NCBI GenBank assembly: GCA_009982845.1
Contig: JAADKB010000009.1
Span: 1 to 64,000 of the forward strand
Length of the DNA stretch: 64,000 nt
Direction of reading: 5' to 3'
Origin: Delphinella strobiligena
Taxonomy: Eukaryota; Ascomycota; Dothideomycetes; Dothideales; Dothioraceae
The translations under genes and the position numbers were made by a program. Each line of letters opens with the position of its first letter. Within the stretch, counting starts at the first letter, position 1. The notes below the pieces were generated by a model. The model did no database searches, had not been told where the DNA came from, and saw only the letters and a program-made list of their open reading frames with translations. Shown one piece after another: positions 1-11,138 of this stretch.

Positions 1-1451
1 CTTGCTCGCTCTTGTCAATAAAGGTGAGGGCAACCTCTTCGAAAGGCTTTGTACTCCTTCCATAGACAGCAGCAGCCTCGGCGAATCTTCCACGGGAAAC
101 CAGATGATCACCAGAGGCAGTAGCAACAGCATCCTTCTGAGAGGGAGTCTTGGCATAGCGCGAGGCCAACTCAAAGTCCTGATTCTTGAGCATAATCTTC
201 CAGACATGTCGAGCCTCATCTGTAACGACTATCTCAAAGATATCTCGCTGGGTGAATAGCCAATAGGTATTCTTCTTGAGGTCAGCGTACAAGCCGATGG
301 TCCCTTGACCAGGCTCGAGAACGGCTTGGTCGTAAACCAGACTTCCATCAAGCTGATTGAAAGCGACAACACGGCCGTCAATCAAATTGAGAATGTGGAA
401 TTGTGTAAGGGCGACTGAGGAGATGGGGTCCGGGCTAGCCTTCCTGCGGCCATTGGGCGTGGTTCCAAGCGGAAACGTGTCTCTTGCCAGGACCTTGGCA
501 TCAGTAAATGGGGATCCGTCGGCCTTCTTCGGCGACAAGCTTCCATGATAGACACCCTGAGCGCAAAGCCAAGCAAAGCTTCTGGCCTGACCGTCTGACG
601 GAGCAGCATCGACAGCTTCGGGGGAGATGGCCAGTGTAGATGGGCCGGTATAGGGAGCCTTTGGATCTTCATGAATGCTCGGAGACTCGTGCTCGAAGAA
701 TTTGGCGTAGATGGAGCCGCTGCCCTCGTAACCAGTTCTCCCCGTCTTGCCCACGAAATGCAGCACTCTATTCGGTGTGGCTATCACGACTCTTCTCATA
801 TCCGATCGACCAGCGACACTATCACTCCACAAGCCAATGACAGCTCCGTCAGAGACATTGTAGACATTCTTGACGTATTTCTCCTCGCGACGGTAGAACT
901 CTGTGCTGGGCTCAATGTATGTCTCGTAAACATTTCCATCCGTGGCTCCGATCAAGATTTCGCGTGTGGATGCAGTCGGTTGGGATGGATTCCATGCTAC
1001 AGAGTCGATCTGTACACCTTTTAATCGGGCCAGTTGCTTCGGTTGGCGCGATTGTGTGTGGAGATAGTAGTTCTCGCCGATGCTGGTAGAGATGATGAGG
1101 TGTGATGCCGATGGGTCGAGGAAGAGGCTGCGAATGACTCCAATCTCTGCCGGACGTTTGGGAAGGTCGATGTCTATGTTCCAGTCTCAGCATATATTCC
1201 AATTTACGCCATTAATATTGTTATTCAAGCTCACCGTCTATGTCTTCGGCATTGTCCAGATCAAATCGTAATATTCGACCGGTGGAGAGGGCGAGGATAA
1301 GAACATTGTTGGCTACGGCTGCAGCAACAAAGTCGGCTGATATATCAAAGCGCAATTGAACTCGCTGCACGTCAAAGATGGGAAGAGATGTATCGAAGCC
1401 ATCTTGAAGGTTACTGGGTGCAACGTAGCTGTCGGTCGGTTCGAGGGCCAT
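1..1451 (-). CDS. VPS18: Vps18/Pep3, vacuolar sorting subunit (5' part, runs off window)
   Basis: Vps18 is a shared core subunit of the HOPS and CORVET tethering complexes, which drive fusion at the vacuole and endosome. The start is taken at 1451, where the protein begins MALEPTDSYV. The stretch FVAAAVANNVLILALSTGRI is the conserved start of the Vps18 N-terminal beta-propeller. One 61-bp intron (1174-1234) joins EDID to DIDLPKRPAE, and the reading frame then stays open to the window edge, through GATDGNVYETYIEP and a segment near FAWLCAQGVYHGSL. About 460 residues are present; the C-terminal alpha-solenoid and RING domain lie outside the window. The gene is divergent from the RIM1-like gene, with about 355 bp between starts. 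Family assignment is from recognised conserved segments; confidence is high. Confidence 0.93.
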
Positions 1452-1805
1452 GTCGATTGTGATGAAATACTCCAGAAATCGAGACAACAAAATCAAGTCA
1501 TGTCTCGTCCACCTCTTCCTCGTCTTCGAAAGATGATTCGATGATTTTATTCGCAATGATAATACTGGACCGCTACAAGACAATAATGGAGAGCTATTCG
1601 TACACTACCACGACTACCACTTTAGGAAGGAACGTCATTTACGGCTAAACCCCGGCAAGCGCTTTTGTCGCGTCAACCGTCGCGTTAGAGGAACGTGGAG
1701 CTCCAGCACAGCTCCATACCTTCGATACTTTCTTAGCATCCAATCCAATCGTTATCGCAACACCAACACACGTCCACAATCCCGTCATACGACTTTATTT
1801 CAACC

Positions 1806-2321
1806 ATGTTCGCTTCATCTCGTCTCGGTCTCCGCACCGCCAACGCAACCCGCGCATTCAGCACCACCCGCGCCAATGCCCTCGCCCGCATGCAACTCAT
1901 CGGTCGTCTGGCAGACCAACCCGAGCTCACTCCCACCTCCACCGGTCGCGAAATGGTCAGATACGCCATCGGCGTCAGCACCGGAGCCAAGGACGAGCAG
2001 GGAAACAGAGCGACGAGTTGGTTCAGAGTCGCTTCTTTCAGCGAAGGTCCTGGACGGGATTTGCTTTTGAGTTTGCCAAAGGGATCTCTCATCCATGTCG
2101 ACGCCGAGGCCCGTATGGATACTTTCCAGACGGCAGATGGTCAGCAGCAGACTCGTTTGAACCTCGTACAACGTGAGTTGCTCTCCCCCCTTGATCATTG
2201 TACCAACCTCTGACCCCATAAAACAGGCAGTTTCGAGACTCTTAGCCGACCACGCAACATCGGCGCTGAATCGGACAGGACCGCTGTCGAAGAACCCCTT
2301 AGTGGTCTCGGTGCCTCATAG
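1806..2321 (+). CDS. RIM1: Mitochondrial single-stranded DNA-binding protein, Rim1-like
   Basis: This is an SSB-family OB-fold protein that would coat single-stranded mitochondrial DNA during replication. Exon 1 (1806-2172) and exon 2 (2227-2321) flank a 54-bp intron with a GTGAGT donor. The product is 153 aa. The N-terminus (MFASSRLGLR..TRAFSTTRA) is Arg/Ser-rich and lacks acids, as expected for a mitochondrial presequence. The OB-fold signature follows: MQLIGRLADQPE, YAIGVSTGA, SWFRVASF, LPKGSLIHVDAEARMD. The spliced C-terminus reads RSFETLSRPR..EEPLSGLGAS, an acidic/short tail typical of fungal Rim1. It shares a divergent promoter with VPS18. Confidence 0.93.
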
Positions 2322-2829
2322 ACGGCTGGAAGAGTTGGGGAAACGAAAAAGGGACAAGGGAAACTCTGAACATGCACAATTTTCTATCATAAACAACTGT
2401 ACTTTTGCATCTCAGCTCCGAGCGCAATGAAGAAATATCCGAAAAGCAAACTGCATCGACTTTTTCACATCCCGATAACGTGCTGATTATACCCATCAAC
2501 TTGATATTACGACATATATCAGGTCAAAATTACCCATCAATAACAAACGAGCAGATAGATACTTGACACGCGAATGTGCGAATGTCCTTGTACCGAAGCA
2601 GAAAATCTTCCTGTATACGAAAACGTACATTGTGCGTGAGAAGAGAATACGCTAGCCAAGGTAGATACATGCATAACCACCCATCAACCACATTCCTTCC
2701 CATTCCAATCTCATCCATGCCAATCTCATTCTCCTTGACCAACCCGCACATGAAAGTACCGCCTTCCATACTCGAGTGTGACCCATGATCCGTGCAGAGC
2801 TACAAGGCCGTGAAGTACGACCGAGCACT
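2322..2829. other. Convergent intergenic region, no gene seen
   Basis: About 500 bp between the stop of the RIM1-like gene and the stop of the Pro-Ser-Gly-Gly repeat gene, so it should hold both 3' UTRs. Short open frames here have no recognisable protein character. Confidence 0.6.
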
Positions 2830-3813
2830 CTACTCCCTGTAAGCTGCGGCACCGCCATACTTGGCCTTGGCAGCACCAGTAGGGGCAGCAGCACCAGGAA
2901 CAGGGAAGCCCCCCGAAGGAGCAGAGAAACCAGATGGAACAGGGAACCCAGAAGCAACAGGGAAACCAGAGTGCTCAGCAAAGCCCTTGGCCACCGTGAC
3001 GAAACCAGAGGGTTGAGCGAATCCACCCGAGGGAGCAGGGAAGCCGCCTGAAGGGATTGAAAAGCCTGATGGAACAGGGAAGCCAGCAGAGGGTGCAGAG
3101 TCGGCTTGACGTTTTGAGAAGCCCGAAGGGGCTGCCGCGCCAGAAGGAACGGCGAAACCGCCAGAGGGGGCGGGGAAGCCTGCAGAGGCAGGGCCGTGGG
3201 GTCCGTGGTGCTTGTCGTTGTAGGCTTTGTGGTTTGACATCTTGCCAGACGGTGCGGCGAAACCACCCGATGGAGCAGGATATCCTGAGGGGGCTGGGAA
3301 TCCACCAGAGGGTGCAGGGAACCCACCAGAGGGGAAGGGGAACCCACCAGAGGGGAAGGGGAACCCACCTGATGGGAAGGGGAAGCCGCCAGAGGGAAAG
3401 GGGAAGCCACCTGATGGGGCTGAGAACCCACCAGAGGGAGCAGCGTAGGCTGCGCGAGCTGCAAGACCAGTTGGGAACGCGGATCCGCTTGTAGGGAGGG
3501 CGAATCCGGATGATGCATGATGGTGGGGATGGCCGTGATGGCCGTGGTGCTTGCCCGAGGCAGCGGCGAAGCCACCCGATGGAGCAACGTAGAACGCCTT
3601 CACATCAGATGCTGAAACAACGCCTGAGGGTGTTGCTCCGAATGGGGGTACGAAGCCACCCGAGGGGAATGGGTAGCCAGAAGGTGCAGGGAAGCCTCCC
3701 GATGGGAAACCACTAGTTGGTGCTGCAAAGCCAGAGGGCATTGAAGAGTCGCTCAGTCCAGCTGCAGCGACCAAAGGAGTGGCCAAGGTAAGGAGAAAGG
3801 GCAAAGACAACAT
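2830..3813 (-). CDS. Secreted Pro-Ser-Gly-Gly-Phe repeat protein
   Basis: A single-exon 327-aa protein. I place the start at 3813 rather than at an upstream in-frame Met (3924), because MLSLPFLLTLATPLVAAAGL is a clean signal peptide. Almost all of the mature chain is built from PSGGF, PSGGFP and PSGYP units, with at least 20 copies. The most regular block is four successive PFPSGGF units followed by PAPSGGF units. Two His-rich patches (HHGHHGHPHHH type) and two acidic/Lys spots break the repeats. There is one Kex2-like Lys-Arg site (GFSKRQADSAP) about two thirds of the way in. I do not recognise a family; it resembles a structural, cell-wall or adhesive low-complexity secreted protein. Function is unknown. 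Confidence 0.8.
   Translation of the reverse strand: MLSLPFLLTLATPLVAAAGLSDSSMPSGFAAPTSGFPSGGFPAPSGYPFPSGGFVPPFGATPSGVVSASDVKAFYVAPSGGFAAASGKHHGHHGHPHHHASSGFALPTSGSAFPTGLAARAAYAAPSGGFSAPSGGFPFPSGGFPFPSGGFPFPSGGFPFPSGGFPAPSGGFPAPSGYPAPSGGFAAPSGKMSNHKAYNDKHHGPHGPASAGFPAPSGGFAVPSGAAAPSGFSKRQADSAPSAGFPVPSGFSIPSGGFPAPSGGFAQPSGFVTVAKGFAEHSGFPVASGFPVPSGFSAPSGGFPVPGAAAPTGAAKAKYGGAAAYRE
3286..3445. repeat. 18-21 bp coding tandem repeat
   Basis: Near-identical units of the form GGGAAGGGGAACCCACCAGA (plus strand) repeat in phase with the PSGGFPFP units of the secreted protein. The high identity of neighbouring copies suggests recent expansion or gene conversion. The same repetition keeps several other frames open, giving long spurious ORFs on both strands. 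Confidence 0.75.
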
Positions 3814-4747
3814 GATTGATGGAAAAAAGAATGGTTGATGGAAAAACAAAGAATGGACAAAGACGCAGTCTTTCGAAGAAAATGTAAAAGGACGAATGTA
3901 TAAACACCTCGATAGAAACAGCAAGACGGCTCTTTATAAGTCAAAACATGTTACAGGGATACCATACATCTGGTGCAAGCGAACCCCACAATGTCGAGCA
4001 TTACCAAACAAATGATCAGCCACTAGATTGCTTCACCATCAGTGCGTGTGGTTGTGGCCAATGATGTGAGACCAGGTTCAAGGTGTGACTCCAGACACAT
4101 GTTATTCGCAGTCCTGTCCCTCAAAGAGAAAGCACTTATGGTAAGTGTGGACGTGATGGACACGCATATCTGAAAGCAATGCACCAGCATTGGTACGAGT
4201 ATCTACGAGTGTAAATGATCAGTAACAAAGAGCTCCTCTGTCAGCATACATCCTCAGAGTGTAGCCATGTCCTGTGAGATGGAGTCGAGTTGATTGACAG
4301 GTGCACGCGTGTCCATGTTTCATGTAGCATAGTGGCTGTTTGAGCCTAGTATGAAATAGATGGTTACGGGCGCAAATCGTCTTGGGAAAACATCGCTACA
4401 TGAACCGATTAGTGGAGGAGAAAACGTGCTTTTTTGCGAGAACATGGTTGACCCACACAATGACACACTTCTTAGAAAATCAAAGCCATTTCACCCTCGA
4501 GCTCGACCTGACCTGACCTCGGTACATCTGCATTAGCAGTTGGAGATTTATGATATTATGAATAGACGCTAGAAGTGCGATGGAAGTAAGGCACCTACGC
4601 TAGGATCCTTTGCGTCGCCTTGGCATCAGATGACTTTCAATCGTGGCGAAGCTGCATCCTTCGTTTCCCCAGCCTCATGATTGGTCGGAATGACTTCCTC
4701 ACAGCCACAGGCCGTCCTGCTAGACTGTTCCTCCTGGATGTGAAGTC
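3814..4747. other. Divergent intergenic region
   Basis: About 930 bp between the repeat protein (minus) and the glycine-rich-domain gene (plus). It holds the TATA candidate noted separately and no supported gene. Confidence 0.55.
3933..3938 (-). promoter_or_regulatory. TATA box candidate for the PSGGF-repeat gene
   Basis: TATAAA on the minus strand, about 120 bp upstream of the chosen start at 3813. Position and exact consensus fit a strongly or conditionally expressed secreted-protein gene. Inference only. Confidence 0.45.
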
Positions 4748-7213
4748 ATGATAAGACAAAGGCCTCTAAGCCTTCTCGGTAACATATAACAAGCCTTGCC
4801 CAACATGTTTCAGAATCACATCCTTGCTATTCATGTTACATAATAATGCCTTCTTTATCAAGACTCCTGTCCCGATCAGGTGAGGCGAAGGAGCGGGACA
4901 TGCAGAAGACGCTCTTGTTCCTTCAGATCTAACGGCTGGATTTGCAAACTTAAAACTAGATTCTGTCCATACGCAGCCCATTCCCCAGAGAGAAGAATGT
5001 ATCGCACATTTGAAGCTTCTCGAATCATTTTACAGGCTCCGGCAAAGCGTTGGGTCTAAAGATGGCCTCTTTGGTATTTCCGATCCGATGCTAAGCTCTC
5101 CTATTGGGAGGCCTGCTGGTGCAGAGGAACTCAACCAATGTCGCGCTATCATCTCCGAGAAGCGCTGGCAAGTCTATGTCTCTCAAGCCGTCCTACGCTT
5201 TGAGCACTGGAGAAATGCTGTGGAGCCCAAGTACGATTACGTTAATGTTGGAGATCTGCCTACGAAGAAGCTAGAAGAGACTGTTACGACTCGTTCCTTA
5301 GACAAGCCAAAGGCAATCGGTGCTGACAACCTCCCACCACTAGGTATATATATCTTAAGCTTACCCAAATGACATAGCTTACTGTCCACAGATGTTCTCA
5401 TGGTTTGGCATTCATATATGCTCAACCCAAGAGACTATTTGGAAGACTGTGCGCGTCAAGGTCGAATGTCATTATGGCACTGCCCCATGCCTTGGCAAGC
5501 CATTGCTCAGTGTATCAATAATGATAGCTTCGTCTATCAACCTCCAGATACTGTACATCAGGCGTTTGAGGCCAGCGTCGGTATCGAGTGGGAGAATCTG
5601 AACGACCTAAACGATGCAATGGTAATTTGCGCACGTTGTTTTACGAGGAACTCTGTTCCCTGGACTGCCTGTGGTGATATTGCCTTGAATGGCAGACAGG
5701 CTACGCCAAACGTCTTGTCGGACCACTTTTCAGACGGCACTGGATACGCCGATAAGAACTTCACCATGACCTGCAAGAGTTGTTCCCAAATCAATAATCA
5801 CGACTCTTTGTGCGTAGGCAAGTTCTTGAAAGATGTCAGACACCTCCTGGATGAGGACGTATTGATGCCCGGTACACTTTTTGACAGCAGAAGCGGCCTA
5901 CCGTTGAAGTCGACAAAGTCGGATGCCACCAAGTTCCTACCAACATTCCCAAGCAGGCTGTTACGAGCGGGGCTCGGTGCAGACATATTGAGATATTGCA
6001 ACGCGGCCGATTCGCTGAAAATGACAAGCATACGCAGTTACATAGAAGGGGGACTTCGTGACAAAAAGCTCATGCAGGTAGCGCGAGGTTCACTTTCTTT
6101 CATCATGCTACGGGACGAACGAGTCTTGATCCGCCGGATGATGTCCAGATACTGGGGAAACTCTTCCTCGTTTGCACTCGACCTCGCTGGTGCGGTGACA
6201 CGTCAAGGCGAATTCGTCGAGAAAATGCACGATATCGACTGGCTGCACTCGCCTGCTCTTCCTAGTACCATGCACCGCCTTGTGGTCAAATACATCCGAT
6301 TCGTGGACATCATGAAAGACAAGAACCACATGGCAGTGCCTACACTAGATGTCGATCTGGCGTGGCATACTCACCAGCTAAGCCCGCTGTCATATTTTCA
6401 GTACACCGTCGCACAAACTGGCCAGTTCATTGATCATGACGACAAGGTCGCGGAGGCAAAGTTGACTGACGCGTTTGCATGGACGAGCAAGACTTATCAA
6501 AAGCTCTATAACGAGCCGTACAGTGAGTGTACTTGCTGGTACTGCGAAGCGATCCGCGAATCGCATACCTCGGCCGCATCCCGCATGTTCCGGACGTCTT
6601 CAGCAACTGTGACGGATGCCGTTCACAAAGTTGAAGAGGACCCTCGAAAGTCAATACATGTTTCAGCACATAACGTGGTCAGACCAACGGATACTTCAGG
6701 GATCTACAGCGCGGTAGCCAACCAAAGGGCCCAGGAACTGGAAAAGCATTATCTCAAGACTTGCTCGAGAGCGGAGAAGAGACGTCCCAAGCCGAGACGC
6801 GATGACTACACTTGGTCCGAGGCATGGGGCTACCCTGTCTATCTCCCAATGTATATGCCTCTCTATGGTGCCGCTTTCTACACTGGGGGCATGTATCCAG
6901 TCAACCCAGGGTGCATGGCACTCGGAGCTGGAGCTGTTGGCAATTGCTGCTCCGGAACCTGTGGTGGTGCTGTCGCCGCTGGAGGCGCTTGTGCTGGGGT
7001 TGCATCCGCAGCTTGTGCTGGAAGTATCGGTGGGACGGTTGGATCATGCGCAGGGGCTAGTGCGGCTGGCGGCGCGTGTGGAGGCGGAGGTGGAGGTGGT
7101 GGTTGTGGAGGAGGAGGTGGTGGTGGCTGTGGCGGTGGTAAGTCCAGTTTAATCACCCAACTTATCTGTAGTGCTGTGCTAATGAATCATCAGGCGGCGG
7201 TGGTGGATGCTAA
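4748..7213 (+). CDS. Glycine-rich domain-containing (DUF1399/GRDP-like) protein
   Basis: A fungal relative of plant GRDP proteins; the biochemical role is unknown. Well-supported exons are 4906-5343, 5392-7137 and 7194-7213 (introns 48 and 56 bp). The first joins NLPPL to DVLMVWHSYMLNPRDYLEDC, the family's first hallmark. The second hallmark, DVDLAWHTHQLSP, follows about 300 residues later. The C-terminus is a tail of Gly runs punctuated by Cys, and the last intron lies inside it, so the protein ends ..GGGGGC. The frame is open upstream to 4884 with family-like text (ECIAHLKLLESFYRLRQ), so the true start is earlier than the first downstream Met. A first exon 4748-4778 (MIRQRPLSLL) with a 127-bp intron fits in phase but is tentative. 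With it the protein is 744 aa. Confidence 0.8.
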
Positions 7214-8723
7214 GACATTATCATGGTATACGAAGCGCTACATGTTCTGCTCGAGATGGAATTTAAGATTATCCCGCAGTCGGTCTTGCTTATCAATATA
7301 TTTCTCTACAATTCAAGTTTGATTACTATTGCCGCTAATGCTCGAACGGAAGAGACTCCGGGAAAGAATTCAGTGATCGACTATGCATCCGTCCGTGGGT
7401 GAAATATCGATGTGCGCAAGAATGACCATCCCATATCTTGAGTTTACAAACACCCTTGATTATCCCTTTCCAGCTAATGCGGACTGAATATGCATTCGAC
7501 GGATCCCTTGATTACGTTGCGTGTCTGATTGAAACACTGACGAGAACAGTTCGTGGTAGCAGTGTGATCATGATCATGAAAGCGAGCCGTTGAATCTCAA
7601 GTAGGTTTCTATGCTCCGAACAGCCGCTCCTATTGCGATGATCAGTGGGGCTTCGCTAAGAGATCTGGCGATCACCTGGATTTTTAACTTGTGCCAGAAA
7701 ATAACGGCTCGACATACGGATATCGCAATGCTGATTGGACAGCTGCATTGCAATTGTTTCCATCGAATTTGCAAGGTTGGTCAACGAACAATCTCCAGCG
7801 CCCATACTGCCATGCTACTACGTGCAGTATCTAGGGTACGTTTATGCTTCATTTTAAGCATTCTTAGTTCGGATTAGAACTCCGGAGCCAAGCAAGCCCT
7901 ACAAGCCACCGAGTCACTTCGATATCGAAATCTCTCAACACGACCTCAATTTCCCCCGGATGTCGAGGCAAAGGCTTGAGCCTCGTTGATCAAGACAGCC
8001 TTAGCTTCACGATCGGCTATGGACCGAAGTATCTGTCCAACAATTGCAATTCCCGTGTAGCGTGCCTGTTGATACCCATCTTTTGGCTCGACGAATAACG
8101 GTACCCTTAAGCCATCGTACTCGTACAAGGGTGTTCAAGCTGCAGCCTGCATGGGAATGACGATCTTATTAGCGATCGACTTTCCTTTCCTGGTCTGAAG
8201 GCTCCGCAGGGACTAAGGTACAGCTTACGCACATACTCCGAATGCTTTGCCGCTTATTCATTAGACGAGAACAAAGACCTACACTGTCCATACCACAATA
8301 GGCAATTGCCTTGCTCTGAGAAGTTCTCCTATGCCTTGCGGATTGACCATCCCCCTCTCCACTTGAGCCCCAATCCTGGTCATCGGAATATTTGTGACGA
8401 GGGTAGCTTTGGCACCATTGTTTGCTGATCACTACGGGAGCTTGTGTAGTCCGACTGATATGCGAACGAGCGACTGATGAGCATTGAATACAACTTGGAA
8501 ATCGGGAAGACTTGCGTAGGTGGTAGATGTTGATCAATTGTTCATCATGAAACCTCTCGAGCACCTCAACCTTGGCGGATGAGGATTTGAATACAAAAGG
8601 CAGTCTCCTTCTCCCCTATCCTACTGAGATCATCACATCAAAGCACCTCAATCAATCCAATCACCACATCTTTCCCACCTCTTCACTTCCAAACCAAACT
8701 CAAAACCCACACAACTCTTCAAG
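7214..8723. other. Intergenic, no gene seen
   Basis: About 1.5 kb. Frames of up to 131 codons occur (for example minus 8169-8564), but their composition is not protein-like and no splice-linked continuation was found. The 3' part should be the promoter of the small secreted protein. Confidence 0.5.
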
Positions 8724-9168
8724 ATGCTCGCCAAGACTATCCTCGCTACTCTCTGCTTTGCCCTCTCTGTGGCCGCCCTTCCTGCAGCTATGCCTGCTGA
8801 GAGCGCTGTTGCTGGCCTCGGTGGTGCTGTTCAGGAGCTCGCCGACTCCCTCGACCCCAGCGCTTCCGCATCCGCTGATGGCTCTGGAGACGACTCTGGT
8901 GACGGCAACGGAAACGGGTGAGTTCTGAGCATCACGTCTCTATGGGCATTGATCTAATTTCAATCAGTAACACCGCCTCTGCTGGTGATGACTCTGGCGA
9001 TGGCAACACCGGAAACTCTGGCACCATCGAGGGTATCAGCCTTGGTAAGCTTTCTCCAACTTCCAAAGTCTGTCAGAGCGGGATATTAATACTAAAGTGC
9101 AGTCTAAACTTCCAGGCTCTGTCACAGTAGATCCAACAATCGATCCTACCATCAACCTCCGCCTGTAG
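8724..9168 (+). CDS. Small secreted protein with acidic SGDDSGDGN repeats
   Basis: A 107-aa protein from three exons (8724-8917, 8968-9044, 9116-9168; introns 50 and 71 bp). The start MLAKTILATLCFALSVAALP is a signal peptide. The mature part is Ser/Gly/Asp/Asn-rich, with GSGDDSGDGN at the end of exon 1 and AGDDSGDGN in exon 2, so the first intron separates two copies of one motif. The spliced C-terminus is GSVTVDPTIDPTINLRL. It has no cysteine in the mature part, unlike classical effectors. I recognise no family. Frame, phase and signal peptide all support it being a real gene. Confidence 0.78.
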
Positions 9169-11138
9169 TCTGGCAGGTCACAACTCATTGGCTGGTCGTC
9201 GATGAAAGCGATGAAAGTTGAATCTAATGCTGAGCAAGCCGGGCGTTCTTAAGGGGAAATGGGAATTACTAGAGAAGAACTTCGAACTGTATATATCTGC
9301 GAGGGCTACGATTATCTTGTATATTACGAGAATCTTAATTTCTTATCATCCACATCAACACTACGCCCATGACCATTTACTCGCGTGATCTTCGGTGGCT
9401 TCTTTCTTTTGGTCTACTCTGGCGGGACCACTCATATTGCTAAATGATGGCTCTTGATCTTCACAACGGTTATTACCACAACCATAGGTCAAGATCTACC
9501 AAAACCATCGACTGCTGTTGCTGTTCAAGGCATTTGCAGAACTGATGCATGAATTGAAACATCCCAATACCTGGAAGATCCAGGTCTCATCCGACTCCCC
9601 GTAATGGACCCGCCTAAACATGCATGTGCATCACTGGCAACAGCGGCCATGTTGTGATCAAGACAATGGCACCAAAATACGGAGTGGTACTCGGACGACG
9701 CATTGTGATTCTTCAACCTATGTGGCGCCTCCCTATCATCCCACATGCCTACCCTACTCCTACGCGTCCCTCGTATCCCGCGAAGTGCACAAAACGCTGC
9801 GAATAATCAAGCCGCATGATCTGCAAACCCATCTTCTGATCTACATAGTCCTTTCCTCCGAGATCATCCACTGTGCGGAGATTACTCGTGATCAGCACAG
9901 CACGTTTTGCAGCTTGAAGATCCGACAAGGTCGATCTGCCTAGTGGCCGCGTGGGCAGAAAGAGCTGGCTGCATGAATCCTGCCGGCGGACACAGAAACC
10001 GTCGCAACTCAGACCTGCATATCAGGCTTGTAGATCTTTGCATATCAGTCGCATGGAGAATGGAGACGTTGCCAGATTGGGGTAGTTTTGATTTTGGGAT
10101 ACGTGATAAGGGTGGAGGCTTGAGAGCTCTTGTGGGATGTCGAGGTCTAATGTTAGTTCTTTCGGATGCTTTTAGTGCCTTTTTGAGCTATTTTCGAGGT
10201 TCTCGTAGTTCGGTACCTGTCTCGTGAGTCGTGAGGGTGTGTCGCGCCCGTAATCAGTCAGCTTAGGCCACCAATCCTGCACTCGGATGTCGTGGAATCG
10301 GGTTGGAGAGTCGGGACGCGATGTACAACAAACAATACTTCGATCCACTCTGAGAGTTCTTCCACGTCCAAGACTTCATTGTGGGCATTCGTTTTAGTTT
10401 GTTTCTGGTGCGATAAACTCTTCTGGCGCTTATTGGGCTCGTTGTACATGAACTTGAACACAACGCGGTATAGCATCACCTTTCTTTAAGCTGGTCTATG
10501 CACGCGAGTCCGATGAGCATGTGTTGCAGCGCGTTGAAGACGTCCTTGGTCTGTCGTAATTTGGACTGCACACTACCAGCAAGACCGATCGACAAGTCGG
10601 TGATGAGATTTCATTTTGTTGAAGTCCGAAATGTCCTGTACGTTGTCCAGCTAGAGAGATTTCATCGTTGAAGGTATTTTGGACATCCACCATTCCTTGA
10701 TAATACCTTGCAACTATTGGAATCAGTTTTGCCCTTCTGTTCAAACACGTATATGGTACATGTTGATGTAGGTCCTCGTTTTTACTCTTGTGGATGAGTT
10801 TCAGGCGCCGGACATTCGCACGGAGTTGTTGACGGTGACATCATTGTCCATCGCGGAAAGCACATATATATTTTCATACACCGACAATATATTTCGAATG
10901 ATCTTCTTGATCAAGACCCTTGCGTTCGCTGCTGCCTTGGAGAAACAGCTCCCTAGCTATCAACGATGTTATCATCACAATAAATATATCTGAAAAAAGC
11001 CGATAGGAGTCCGTAGCGTTTCGCTGCACGTATCGCACAAGCCTCGGGGCCGGACTCCGAGTCATCGATATATCAGGCAGCATTTCAACAATACTTGCCC
11101 ATCTCACCCATCTCTCTCAGTCTCATCCCATTGCAACC
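9169..11138. other. Long intergenic region, no gene seen
   Basis: Nearly 2 kb. Short frames on both strands (for example plus 9907-10227) have no recognisable motif or splice support. A relic or lineage-specific small gene cannot be excluded. Confidence 0.45.

Noticed and set aside
2652..3587. 311-codon minus frame overlapping the PSGGF gene
   Set aside because: Shifted reading of the same tandem repeat; Leu/Pro/Ser mix without signal peptide in the right place.
7560..7580. TGATCATGATCA palindrome
   Set aside because: Short self-complementary sequence without context; expected by chance in this length.
8169..8564. 131-codon minus frame
   Set aside because: No recognisable protein features and no plausible start context.
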